Below are positions 28,413 through 36,276 of a stretch of DNA of 64,000 nucleotides, one piece after another; position 1 is the first letter of the stretch; every line of letters begins with the position of its first letter. The notes beneath the pieces were generated by a model. The model was not told the DNA's origin. It ran no database searches and saw only the letters and a list, made by a program, of their open reading frames with translations. Source of the stretch: UBA6144 sp964399165 (GTDB lineage: Bacteria; Bdellovibrionota; Bacteriovoracia; Bacteriovoracales; Bacteriovoracaceae); assembly GCA_964399165.1 (NCBI GenBank), contig CAYNPO010000004.1:1-64000 (forward strand). The letters run 5' to 3'. A program made the position numbers and the translations under genes.

Positions 28413-29141
28413 ATGCTTGCTTGGTCCCTGTCCACCGTCCTCTTTTTTTCCCCGTGTCCCTACAAGGATGCGGGCCCCACCTTGGGACCCGCTCTCACTC
28501 AAGACCAATTCCTCGCGGTGGTGAGAAAAGTCGAGCGCGCGTACGCGCCCGTCGTGGCCCAAGCGGGGGGGCGATTGACCATGCTGCCTTCATGGTCGGA
28601 CTCCTACGACCGGGCGGCCGCCGAACGCCGGGGTCAGTTCTGGCTGGTGCGCGTGTGGGCGGGTGCCGTGGGCCAGAACTTCGACTCCGAAGACGGGCTG
28701 GCCCTCACCCTCTGCCACGAATTGGGCCACCACCTGGGTGGGCCTCCCCGCTACGTCGGCAGTTGGAGTTCCGTGGAAGGCCAAGCCGACTACTACGCCA
28801 CCGCTGAGTGCCTGCGCCGGGTTTTCTCCATGGACGACAACCGCGCCGCGGTGGAGGGCCTGGCCGTGGACCCGGAAGTGCTGGAAGCCTGTGAGGTCAG
28901 GCATCCACAACCAGAAAGGGCCGCCATCTGCGCCCGCAGCGCTTGGGCCGGCTTGAACGCCGCTCATTACTACCACCGCTCCCGGGGCGGCTCGGGGGGC
29001 CAACCCGCCTTCTCCACGCCCAGCCCCTCCCGTGCCATGTTCACACAGGAGCAAAACCGCGACCCTCAATGCCGCCTCGACACTTTCTTCCAGGGGGCGC
29101 TGGCGAACCCTCGACCGGCCTGCTGGTACGTGGAGCGCTGA
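28413..29141 (+). CDS. Secreted HExxH metallopeptidase-like protein, paralog 4 (shortened)
   Basis: The 242 residues have a short hydrophobic N-terminus (MLAWSLSTVLFFSPCP) that may be a weak signal or lipoprotein-like peptide. H102-E103-x-x-H106 lies in TLCHELGHHLGG, with E122 of EGQADYY. Compared with the other three it lacks about 25-30 residues near the end: QCRLDTFFQGALA joins directly to NPRPACWY, removing the LC and CH cysteines together. The other six cysteines remain. This is the last gene before a terminator. Confidence 0.8.
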   Translation: MLAWSLSTVLFFSPCPYKDAGPTLGPALTQDQFLAVVRKVERAYAPVVAQAGGRLTMLPSWSDSYDRAAAERRGQFWLVRVWAGAVGQNFDSEDGLALTLCHELGHHLGGPPRYVGSWSSVEGQADYYATAECLRRVFSMDDNRAAVEGLAVDPEVLEACEVRHPQPERAAICARSAWAGLNAAHYYHRSRGGSGGQPAFSTPSPSRAMFTQEQNRDPQCRLDTFFQGALANPRPACWYVER

Positions 29142-29147
29142 AATAAA

Positions 29148-29171
29148 AAAGGCCCGCGTGCGCGGGCCTTT
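29148..29171. terminator. Bidirectional intrinsic terminator
   Basis: AAAGGCCCGC and GCGGGCCTTT form a GC-rich stem around GTGC, with A-rich and T-rich flanks. It lies between the convergent paralog 4 and FKBP genes and can serve both. Confidence 0.88.
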
Positions 29172-29197
29172 CTCATCATCCATCAAGTACGGATGGC

Positions 29198-29917
29198 TTA
29201 CTTCTTCTTGGGAGCTGCCTTGGCTTCTTGGCCGGCCTTGGTGACCTTGAAAAGTTCCACTTCGAACACCAGGGTGGCGCCACCGGGGATCTTCGGAGGA
29301 GCCCCGGCGTCGCCGTAAGCGAGGTCGGCGGGGATCACGAACTTGGTCTTGCCGCCTTCTTTCATCAGCTGCAGGCCTTCAGTCCAGCCCTTGATCACGC
29401 GGTTCAGGGGGAAGGAAATGGTTTGGCCGCGCTCTACCGAAGAATCGAACACGGTGCCGTCCATCAGGGTGCCGTGGTAGTGCACTTCCACGGTGTCTTC
29501 CGCGCCGGGAGTGGCGCCGGTGCCTTCCTTGATGTGCTTGTAGGCCAAACCGGACTCGGTCTTCTGGGCCCCTTCCTTCACGAACTTCTCGAGGAAGTTC
29601 TTCCCGGACTCTTTTTCCTTAACAGCGGCTTTGTCCATGCGCTCCTTGAAGAGGCCCTGGATCTTCTGCTGGTAGGTGGGCATGTCCACTTCGGACTTCT
29701 CGCTCTTGGCGGAGGCGGAGAGGCCTTTGTAGAGGGCGGCCATCTCCTTGTCAGCGAGGTTCAGGCGCTGGAGGTTGGAGCCGAGCATGTAGCCCATGGC
29801 GTAGAAGACTTTGTCATCGTCGTTCTCGAGCTTGATGCTTTTGGGATCGTTCTTGCTGCAGGCGATGAGGGCCAGTGAGGCCACTGCCAACGCCATCCAT
29901 TTGGCCATGCGTTTCAT
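29198..29917 (-). CDS. FKBP-type peptidyl-prolyl isomerase lipoprotein (Mip/FkpA-like)
   Basis: The 239 residues have a lipobox at ASLALIAC, so this is a lipid-anchored periplasmic or outer-membrane protein. An N-terminal FKBP_N helical dimerisation domain (about 35-125, YAMGYMLGSNLQRLNL) is followed by the FKBP catalytic domain (about 130-228: VEVHYHGTLMDGTVFDSS, VIKGWTEGLQLMKEGGK, AYGDAGAPPKIPGGATLVFEVEL). The tail is Lys/Ala-rich. It probably aids folding of exported proteins, which suits the many disulfide-rich secreted proteins next door. AAAGGATAGGAA precedes the ATG. Confidence 0.94.
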   Translation of the reverse strand: MKRMAKWMALAVASLALIACSKNDPKSIKLENDDDKVFYAMGYMLGSNLQRLNLADKEMAALYKGLSASAKSEKSEVDMPTYQQKIQGLFKERMDKAAVKEKESGKNFLEKFVKEGAQKTESGLAYKHIKEGTGATPGAEDTVEVHYHGTLMDGTVFDSSVERGQTISFPLNRVIKGWTEGLQLMKEGGKTKFVIPADLAYGDAGAPPKIPGGATLVFEVELFKVTKAGQEAKAAPKKK

Positions 29918-29996
29918 TTCCTATCCTTTGGACGGGTTAAAGTTGATCCACCCCAGGGTAAACGCTTCCCCATCCTTTTGCCACTAGATTGGGGCC

Positions 29997-30869
29997 TCAA
30001 GCCTGTTTTGCACGCCGCCACAAAAGCACGACAAGAGCGCAGGCCCCACCAAAGGCGGCGGGCAAGCCCACGGGCACTTCTGCCCCGCGGAAGGTGAAGT
30101 TGTAGCAGGCATGGTCAAGCAGGGCGAAGCCTAGGCCGCACCACAAAGCACCTTCTGTCAGCTCGCGCCATGGATGCGCGCCGTAGCGGGAAAACTGCCG
30201 CAGTAACAAGGGGCAGAGCAGTCCCAAAAAAGAAAACGCCCCGAATTGGGAAATGACCCAGAGATTTCCCACGAAAGCCGCCACCAGTGCTTCTCGAGTG
30301 AGCCGTTGAAGTGGCACCCCCAACCCTAGGCACCAGCCTGGTCCCAAGAGCAGGGCGCGCCACCACCTCCTCTGGCGAAAAGCCACCACGACAAGCGGCG
30401 CGGCCACGAGGACCGCCCCCAGGGTTTGCAGGGGACCCAGTGGCGTGACCCGCCCGAACCAGAGTTGCGTGGGAAACTCCATGTTGAAGGCCATGGCGAG
30501 GAAATGCAGGCAAGCAAAGAGCGCTCCCACCAGCAAGTTCACACTCAACCCCAATAACAGGATGAAGCGGAAGTCTTGGCCACGCTGCTCCCCCAAGCGC
30601 ATCCAGGGCAGAGGGGCAAGCCAAAGGAGCGCGGCTACGCCCAATCCCAATGCCAGCGAGATGAGTTCCAGGGGCCACGCGCTCCCGCCCAGAAAGCCAA
30701 GTCCGTGGGCCCCCAACACCAGGGCCACCGCGAGACCATCCATTCCTAAGGTACTGGGTGAAGCCAACTCGTTGCGGGTAGTGAGCTGAACCAGCGACCC
30801 GGTGTGGGAAAGCAAGCAGCCGGACCAGACCGCCACTGCGAACCGGGACCACTCCCATTCCCAACTCAA
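29997..30869 (-). CDS. FecCD/BtuC-family ABC importer permease
   Basis: The 290 residues are almost entirely hydrophobic with about eight or nine predicted membrane helices. FecCD features are RNELASPSTLGMDGLAVALV near the N-terminus (the N-P-L-A-x-P-x-x-L-G element), LLLGLSVNLLVGALF and VISQFGAFSFLGLLCPLLLR. It is somewhat shorter than usual (about 330). Members carry iron-siderophore, heme or cobalamin across the inner membrane. It overlaps the ATPase gene by 4 nt; a matching binding protein is encoded at 32.5-33.4 kb. Confidence 0.82.
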   Translation of the reverse strand: MSWEWEWSRFAVAVWSGCLLSHTGSLVQLTTRNELASPSTLGMDGLAVALVLGAHGLGFLGGSAWPLELISLALGLGVAALLWLAPLPWMRLGEQRGQDFRFILLLGLSVNLLVGALFACLHFLAMAFNMEFPTQLWFGRVTPLGPLQTLGAVLVAAPLVVVAFRQRRWWRALLLGPGWCLGLGVPLQRLTREALVAAFVGNLWVISQFGAFSFLGLLCPLLLRQFSRYGAHPWRELTEGALWCGLGFALLDHACYNFTFRGAEVPVGLPAAFGGACALVVLLWRRAKQA

Positions 30870-31465
30870 GCTCCCTCCTCAAGGCAAAGCCCATGGGATC
30901 CCGGTTGCAGGCGCCAGCCACGAGAAGTCCCTCTCAGGGAAGGGCCATGGTGGGACATCAGCAAATACTTACCTTCGGCGGTCCAGGCGCGCATCAATTC
31001 CTCCAACGCCGCCTGCCGGTCCAGATCCAATGACTGGAACGGTTCGTCCAACAGCCAGGCGTCTGCGCGCAAGGAGCGCATGAGAAGGATTTTCAGCCAC
31101 TGGTTCTCTCCCCCCGAAAGAAGGGACACACGGCGTCCCCACCAGGCACGGGTGACGGGCTCCCACCAAGGGAGCCTACGCCAGTCAGGAATGGATCGCC
31201 GCTCGGGGGCAGCCTCCCACAGAATGTCGAAAACCTCCGCGACCCGCAGGCCATGAAACGGGGCGAAGGGCTCCTGGTCCACGAAAGCGTAATCCATGGC
31301 GGGCGCAAAACTCCCCCACTGCAACTTCAGCTCCGCGAAAAAGGAGGTCTTGCCGGAGCCGTTGGGGCCGCGCAGCCAGTGCCACTCGCCCGGGGCCAGG
31401 CGCGCGTTCACGTCCCAGCGCAGGTGCGGGGCCAGCATCGAGCGGTCGAGTCTGATGTGCAGCAT
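30866..31465 (-). CDS. ABC transporter ATP-binding protein (BtuD/FhuC-like)
   Basis: The 199 residues make a small ATPase with Walker A LRGPNGSGKTS, signature LLSGGENQW, Walker B AWLLDEPFQSLD and switch His LLMSHHG. It is about 50 residues shorter than usual. It pairs by overlap with the FecCD permease, so the two form the inner-membrane part of an importer. It diverges from the M48 gene across 54 bp. Confidence 0.9.
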   Translation of the reverse strand: MLHIRLDRSMLAPHLRWDVNARLAPGEWHWLRGPNGSGKTSFFAELKLQWGSFAPAMDYAFVDQEPFAPFHGLRVAEVFDILWEAAPERRSIPDWRRLPWWEPVTRAWWGRRVSLLSGGENQWLKILLMRSLRADAWLLDEPFQSLDLDRQAALEELMRAWTAEGKYLLMSHHGPSLRGTSRGWRLQPGSHGLCLEEGA

Positions 31466-31493
31466 AAGTCTTTTCCCATTTTAAAGGCCCCCG

Positions 31494-31499
31494 TACAAT
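31494..31499 (+). promoter_or_regulatory. Candidate -10 box for the M48 gene
   Basis: TACAAT matches TATAAT at five of six positions, 20 nt before the ATG, with GGAGG in between. The -35 region (around TTTTCC) is weak. Confidence 0.35.
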
Positions 31500-31519
31500 G
31501 TGGGAACTCTGGAGGAACC

Positions 31520-32539
31520 ATGACCGAGCGCCGCGCTGAAGAAGTCGAATTGGAAAAGGCCCTTGAAGAACTAACTGCCACGTCCCTGGGACGACGGGCC
31601 TTTTTGCAGGCCATGCCGCTCCTTTTGGCAGGGGCTTGTGCATCTGTGACCTCGGACCGCAAGCGCGAGGGCGATAACTCGGGCCAAAAGATCGCCATTA
31701 CGCCAGAAGATGAGCGCAAGCTCACCCAAGAGGTATTGCCCAAGATGCGCAAGGACTACCCGCCTGTGCAGAACCCCGAGTTGCAGAACTACGTGAGCGC
31801 CCTGGGACAGAAAATCGTGCGGGCCAACGGGCTCCAAGGCAAGCCCTACACATACAACTTCAGCGTGGTGGACGTGGATTATGTGAATGCTTTCGCCTTG
31901 CCCGCTGGAACCGTGATGGTGACGGCTCCCCTGCTCGCCATGGCGGAGACCGAATCGGAGCTTGCCGGGGTCATCGGGCATGAGATTGGCCACGTGAAGG
32001 CCCGCCACACGGCGGAGCGGATGGACGCTGAAAAGCGCAACCAGAAAAAAACCATCCTCTATGGCGCGGTCGGAGGATTGCTGGGTGGGGCGGCTGGCTT
32101 TGGGCTCGGCAAAATGCTTTGCCAGCCCCGGGACCGGGAGTGTCTGCAGCGAGCCGCTCTCTATGGCGCTGCCTCCGGGGCCGGTGGGGGACTCCTGATC
32201 CAAAAGTATGGCTTCATGGCCAATTCCCGCGAAGACGAAATGGAAGCCGACCGCATCGGCTTTCGCACTTCGGTCGGCGCCGGCTTTCATAAGGACCACG
32301 TAGGGACCTTCTACGCCAAGCTCCTGGAGATGGAGAAGAAGGCCAAGCAGAGCCAGGGCAACGCATTCCTGGCCTCTTTGGCAGACGCCATGAGCACGCA
32401 TCCCCCTTCGGCGGAGCGGGTGCGGCAGATGCAACAGATGGCAGCGGAACAGCCGCTCAAGCCCGGCATGGCAGTGAGCTCCAAGGAGTTCGACAAAATG
32501 CGCGCCCTTGCCGCCCGGTATGGGAAAAAGCGGGCTTGA
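31520..32539 (+). CDS. M48 family metallopeptidase, Tat-type lipoprotein
   Basis: The 339 residues have the N-terminal twin-arginine motif GRRAFLQ followed by a lipobox with Cys40 (LLLAGAC), so it is probably exported folded by Tat and lipid-modified. The M48 zinc site is H154-E155-x-x-H158 (GHEIGHVKARH), with E240 in REDEMEADRIG as third ligand. A Gly/Ala-rich hydrophobic stretch (about 180-228) precedes it. STHPPSAERVRQM is the usual C-terminal motif. The role in related proteins (BepA, LoiP) is envelope protein quality control. GGAGG is 5 nt before the ATG at 31520. Confidence 0.94.
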   Translation: MTERRAEEVELEKALEELTATSLGRRAFLQAMPLLLAGACASVTSDRKREGDNSGQKIAITPEDERKLTQEVLPKMRKDYPPVQNPELQNYVSALGQKIVRANGLQGKPYTYNFSVVDVDYVNAFALPAGTVMVTAPLLAMAETESELAGVIGHEIGHVKARHTAERMDAEKRNQKKTILYGAVGGLLGGAAGFGLGKMLCQPRDRECLQRAALYGAASGAGGGLLIQKYGFMANSREDEMEADRIGFRTSVGAGFHKDHVGTFYAKLLEMEKKAKQSQGNAFLASLADAMSTHPPSAERVRQMQQMAAEQPLKPGMAVSSKEFDKMRALAARYGKKRA

Positions 32540-33352
32540 TCAGCGCGCGAAGCGCTCCACGAATCGCCGCATGAATCGGATCTGACCCGGCCCGGGGGAG
32601 AGCGCCCCGGGATCACTCACGTTGAAGGCGTTCTTCCCCACTGGCTGCACTTCCATGCTGGCGCCCGCCGGAGCTTCCACCAGGCCCATCAGGACTTCAG
32701 TGGGTTTAAGTCCGCGACGCCACTTCTCACCCCATCGCACGTAGGCCGAAGCGCTGTCCAGAGTCCGGATTTTTCCCCGACGTGACCAGTACCCCACGAA
32801 TCCGTCATCCACCATCATCAGTTCAGGTGGTTTTCCACTCCGTATGGCCCCGAGGAAGAAGTACATTGGATGGGGAAAGGGTTTTGCGGCATCCAAAAAA
32901 GCCCGCTCTCCCTCCATCCAGGCCCGAAACTGGGCCATCAAGGGCGCGCATCCCTCGAGGCGTGGTGAAAGCGCCACTAATGCGTTCTCCGCGATGACGA
33001 AAGGATCAGGTCCCCGGGTCCTGACCTGTACGCGTCCCTGAAAAGAAATGCGCCGCAATCGCGCCGCCAATTCGGCCGATTCGTCGAAATATACCACCGC
33101 GTCCCGGTAGGGACGCATCCCGCGCTCCGACAGAAAAACGCCTCCCCCCAGGCGGGCCCCGGCGTACTCCGCGAGGGCGAGTGGATGGAACAATGAAACC
33201 GCCTTAAGCGAGGGATCGCCAAGGAGCTTGAGTTCCTTGAGCACCCCGGTGACGGGGGAAGAAAGCGAGACGATGGGACCGGTGAGCCGGCACGCCCTGC
33301 CGGTTGGGATGCAAATCAAAGCCGCGGCGAAAAAGCTAATGACCCTCTTCAT
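32540..33352 (-). CDS. Periplasmic binding protein, BtuF/FecB-like (divergent)
   Basis: The ATG at 33352 gives MKRVISFFAAALICIPTGRA, a signal peptide. The mature part fits the TroA/BtuF fold: PIVSLSSPVTGVLKELKLL near the N-terminus, a GGGVFLSERG turn, AVVYFDESAELAARLRRI and a C-terminal lobe with FVGYWSRRGKIRTLDSASAYVRW. It is probably the substrate-binding subunit for the FecCD permease and ATPase genes on the same strand 1.1 kb downstream, from which it is separated by the opposite-strand M48 gene. It overlaps rnhA by 17 nt. Identity of the ligand is not visible. Confidence 0.62.
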   Translation of the reverse strand: MKRVISFFAAALICIPTGRACRLTGPIVSLSSPVTGVLKELKLLGDPSLKAVSLFHPLALAEYAGARLGGGVFLSERGMRPYRDAVVYFDESAELAARLRRISFQGRVQVRTRGPDPFVIAENALVALSPRLEGCAPLMAQFRAWMEGERAFLDAAKPFPHPMYFFLGAIRSGKPPELMMVDDGFVGYWSRRGKIRTLDSASAYVRWGEKWRRGLKPTEVLMGLVEAPAGASMEVQPVGKNAFNVSDPGALSPGPGQIRFMRRFVERFAR

Positions 33353-33986
33353 CCAACATCCGGTTGGCGAGCTGGTCGCAGCGTTCGTTCTGGGGATGCC
33401 CACTGTGACCCTTCACCCAGGCCGCACGCAGCCCGGGAAACTTGGCCTTCATCTCGTCGAGCTCCTGCCAAAGCTCCAGGTTCTCCGGTGGCTTCTGGTC
33501 CGCTTTCTTCCAGCCCCGGGCCTTCCATCCGGGAATCCACTGGTTCATGCCCTCCACCACGTATTTTGAGTCACTGTAGAGGAACAAGGGCTCGAAGGAC
33601 TCGAAAGGGTTGGCAAGGCGGTGCCGCTCGAGGAGTTTAAGGCCCTGGATGGCGCCTTGGATCTCCATGCGGTTGTTGGTCGTGGGGTTCTCGGAGCCGA
33701 CTTCCTCAAAGAGTAGGCGCCCATCCGCGGTTTGGGCCAAGCATGCCCAGGCGCCCGGACCGGGATTTCCCCGGCAGGCGCCATCGGTGTAGACCGCCAG
33801 CCCTCCGGGCATGGACTGCAACTCCTTAGGGGCCGGCAGAGGGGCAGCCGGGTCCAGGTTGATTTCCCGCAAGTTTGCGGCCGTCTGCCGTAGCAGGGCC
33901 AAGGCGCTCCTTTCTTGCTCTCCTAGCAGCTCCTGCTCCCGGAGCGCCTCCTCGAGGCGGTCGAGTGCGGTACGATGTTTTTTCAA
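33336..33986 (-). CDS. rnhA: Ribonuclease HI with N-terminal extension
   Basis: The protein has 216 residues. The catalytic core is complete: D68 (YTDGACRGNPGPGAW), E108 (NNRMEIQGA), D139 (LYSDSKYVV) and D204 (NERCDQLAN), with His in VKGHSGH. It degrades the RNA strand of RNA-DNA hybrids. The N-terminal 60 residues are a predicted helical region not found in E. coli RNase HI and not the usual caulimovirus-type hybrid-binding domain. The 3' end overlaps the binding-protein gene. Confidence 0.95.
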   Translation of the reverse strand: MKKHRTALDRLEEALREQELLGEQERSALALLRQTAANLREINLDPAAPLPAPKELQSMPGGLAVYTDGACRGNPGPGAWACLAQTADGRLLFEEVGSENPTTNNRMEIQGAIQGLKLLERHRLANPFESFEPLFLYSDSKYVVEGMNQWIPGWKARGWKKADQKPPENLELWQELDEMKAKFPGLRAAWVKGHSGHPQNERCDQLANRMLDEEGH

Positions 33987-34091
33987 AGATTATCCCCTGT
34001 TAGCCCCGTGGATGACGCCACGCCCCCTTCCCAATGGCCTGGGGCACGGTGTATCTTGGGCTACCGTTTTTCCCGTGCGAAGGGGTACCGA

Positions 34092-34592
34092 TTGGGGCCG
34101 CGATTCTCGATCAAAGTCTATAAGCAATACTTCAACTTTGCAGCCTCGCACTTCATGATTTTTGCGGACGGCTCCCGCGAGCCTTTGCATGGACACAACT
34201 ACCGCGTGACCCTCCAGGGCGAGGCCCCCCGCCTGGAGAAAGACATGGTCTTCGACTTCCTCGACATCAAGCCCATCGTGCGTGAGGTGTGCGACGGACT
34301 GGATCACAAACTTTTGGTTCCCAAGGATCATCCCGCCCTCCGCATCGACGTGGCAGGACCCAACACCGTCCTCACCGCACCGGATGGCAGCGTCTTCAGC
34401 ATTCCCACGACCGACGTGCTCCTGCTCCCCATTCCCAACAGCAGCGCCGAATGCCTAGCCGTGCACCTCACCGGCGAGATCCGTCGCCGCGTCCAGGAGC
34501 GCTTTGGATTCCGTTTCGCCAAGTTGGAAGTCGAGGTGGAAGAGACCCCCGGCCAGTCCGCCGTCTACGTGCATAAGGAAGAGGAAGCATGA
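34092..34592 (+). CDS. queD: 6-pyruvoyl-tetrahydropterin synthase / QueD-like protein
   Basis: The PTPS fold shows zinc His residues in FAASHF and LHGHNYRVTL, then MVFDFLDIKPIV, GLDHKLL and the C-terminal VEVEETPGQSAVY. QueD makes 6-carboxy-tetrahydropterin for queuosine and 7-deazaguanine. The start is doubtful: no ATG lies near the fold. TTG at 34092 (166 aa) has AAGGGG six nt upstream and gives the expected N-terminus GPRFSIKVYKQYFNFAASH; the ATG at 33975 would add 39 unrelated residues. It overlaps the M14 start as ATGA. No other queuosine gene is nearby. Confidence 0.85.
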   Translation: MGPRFSIKVYKQYFNFAASHFMIFADGSREPLHGHNYRVTLQGEAPRLEKDMVFDFLDIKPIVREVCDGLDHKLLVPKDHPALRIDVAGPNTVLTAPDGSVFSIPTTDVLLLPIPNSSAECLAVHLTGEIRRRVQERFGFRFAKLEVEVEETPGQSAVYVHKEEEA

Positions 34593-35275
34593 TTTTCACA
34601 GAGCTCGAACCCGGCAAGTCCGTCGAGGGCCACGCCATTCCCGCGTACATGACCGACGTTAAGGCCGGCAAGTGGCTTTACCTGCTCGGCGGAACCCACG
34701 GCGACGAAGTGGAAGGCATCCACGTGTGCAAGGAGCTTTTCAACTGGCTTAAGACCGAACACTCCATGAAAGACATGCCCATCGTCGTCGTCCCCATCCT
34801 CAACGTCGACGGTTACAGGGCCGGTACCCGGGTGAATGCGCGCATGGTGGATTTAAACCGCAACTACCCCACCAAAGACTGGACCAAAGAAGCCTCTCAG
34901 CCCAAATACAACCCGGGACCGAAGGCCCTCTCCGAGCCCGAAAACCAGTTTCTGGTGCGGCTTTTGGACAAGTTCAGACCCGGCTTCATCCTGTCTTTCC
35001 ACACCTGGAAACCCATCTTGAACTACAACGGCGACTGCCAGGACGTGGCGGAGTTCCTCTCTACCCACAACGGCTACCCCATCTCCAGCGACATCGGGTA
35101 CCCCACACCGGGCTCCTTCGGCTCTTTCGTCCCGGAGAAGTACAATGCCGGCGTGCTGACCTTTGAGTGCCCGCCGCTGGGTGAGGACAAAAGCCTCAAG
35201 GACATTTGGGAAGAAAATAAGAAAGGGCTCCAGGAGTTCATGCAAAGTGAACTCCTCCATAGAAAGCTAAGCTGA
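34589..35275 (+). CDS. M14 family zinc carboxypeptidase, MpaA-like
   Basis: The 228 residues have zinc ligands H37 and E40 (GGTHGDE) and H138 (SFHTW), the substrate-binding Arg in DLNRNYPT (about 91) and the catalytic E193 in TFECP. The short length and lack of a signal peptide fit the cytoplasmic murein-peptide amidase MpaA, which splits gamma-D-Glu-meso-DAP and yields L-Ala-D-Glu, the substrate of the epimerase at 10.3 kb. It is translationally coupled to the QueD-like gene. Confidence 0.88.
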   Translation: MIFTELEPGKSVEGHAIPAYMTDVKAGKWLYLLGGTHGDEVEGIHVCKELFNWLKTEHSMKDMPIVVVPILNVDGYRAGTRVNARMVDLNRNYPTKDWTKEASQPKYNPGPKALSEPENQFLVRLLDKFRPGFILSFHTWKPILNYNGDCQDVAEFLSTHNGYPISSDIGYPTPGSFGSFVPEKYNAGVLTFECPPLGEDKSLKDIWEENKKGLQEFMQSELLHRKLS

Positions 35276-35297
35276 ACCGGACCAGCGGCCGGTTCAG
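35233..35297. terminator. Two hairpins between convergent genes
   Basis: GGAGTTCA/TGAACTCC (35233-35255, inside the M14 3' end) and CTGAACCGG/CCGGTTCAG (35272-35297, covering both stop codons) are perfect 8- and 9-bp stems. No T-tract follows on either strand. They may limit read-through or RNA decay between the M14 and ferredoxin genes. Confidence 0.45.
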
Positions 35298-36187
35298 GAT
35301 GCCTTGGTGAACTTGATGACCTCAACCGGGCAAGCCTCTGCGGCTTCCGTAATCTTAAGGCCGTCGTCCAACGGGGCGTTGGGACGGATGAGGCAGGTGT
35401 CGGCCTGCACGTCGAACACCTCCGGGTAGATATCTTCGCAGGCGTTGCAGACGATGCAACCGGGCTCGATCCATACTTTGGCGACGGTGAAATTGGGAAC
35501 CGCTTCGCCGGCGGGAGCGGCGGCACCTCCGGCCCCAGCGGCAGCGAACTCCCCGGCGAAGGCCGGGTTGGTGGCGATCTTGAGCTGAGGGCCTTTGCCA
35601 GGCACGGTGTCAGCGATGAAGCTGCGGATGGGGATGTCGATAGGTGGCTTCGCTTCTTTGACCTCGTCCAGTTTTTCGCGGCGGATATGGCCCTCCACGG
35701 TGTCGGAGGACTTCATCACGAGATCCCGGAATTTCGGGCCCTTCATGTCGAACTGGAAGACCACGCCGTCCCGGGTGGACCCCACTTCCACCTGCACCAT
35801 GGCCTTATCCATGCCCTGGGCGCCCATCAAGGCAATGAAGCCAGGTCCCATGTCCACTTCCACCGCAAAGGAGGACTTTCGGACTTCGAACACCTGGGAA
35901 ACTTCCGCTTGGGTGGGGCTGCCGAAGGGGTTGAAGAGCCGGATCTTCACCACGTCCATGGCGGCGGGTTCCTTGGCGCTGTTCCACTTGAAACCAAAAG
36001 CGAAGGCGTTACCTCCCCGGGAGGGACGCAGGATGGTGAGCTTGGGTTTGCCGAACAAGGTTTCGAAAGTTCCGAGCAGCAGGCTCATGCCGGCCAAGCC
36101 GATCACGAGATTGAGAACCACGAAAAGGGCGACGCCCATGGCGATCAAGCTGGTGGACACGTTGAAATCTCCCGTGAATGAGGACAC
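35294..36187 (-). CDS. Membrane-anchored protein with C-terminal monocluster ferredoxin domain
   Basis: The 297 residues have an N-terminal membrane helix (about 12-38, LIAMGVALFVVLNLVIGLAGM), a roughly 150-residue soluble region with no recognised family, an Ala/Gly/Pro linker (about 212-228) and a C-terminal ferredoxin. Cluster ligands are CIVCNAC and the distant CPVEV, the C-x2-C-x2-C...CP pattern of single-cluster ferredoxins. It is probably a membrane-tethered electron carrier. The soluble region repeats phrases such as AMDVVKIRLFNPFGSP that I cannot place. It diverges from plsC. Confidence 0.78.
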   Translation of the reverse strand: MSSFTGDFNVSTSLIAMGVALFVVLNLVIGLAGMSLLLGTFETLFGKPKLTILRPSRGGNAFAFGFKWNSAKEPAAMDVVKIRLFNPFGSPTQAEVSQVFEVRKSSFAVEVDMGPGFIALMGAQGMDKAMVQVEVGSTRDGVVFQFDMKGPKFRDLVMKSSDTVEGHIRREKLDEVKEAKPPIDIPIRSFIADTVPGKGPQLKIATNPAFAGEFAAAGAGGAAAPAGEAVPNFTVAKVWIEPGCIVCNACEDIYPEVFDVQADTCLIRPNAPLDDGLKITEAAEACPVEVIKFTKAS

Positions 36188-36239
36188 CGCCAGTATAGCC
36201 TAACCCATCGTAAAAAGGAATGAAAACTCCAACTCACGG

Positions 36240-36269
36240 TTGTCGGAATAACGCGATTCTAAGTAGCAT
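36240..36269 (+). promoter_or_regulatory. Candidate promoter for plsC
   Basis: TTGTCG (36240-36245), an 18-nt spacer and TAGCAT (36264-36269) give a moderate sigma-70-like match. The ATG at 36277 is only 8 nt beyond, so a transcript from here would be nearly leaderless. Confidence 0.35.
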
Positions 36270-36276
36270 AGGGGCA

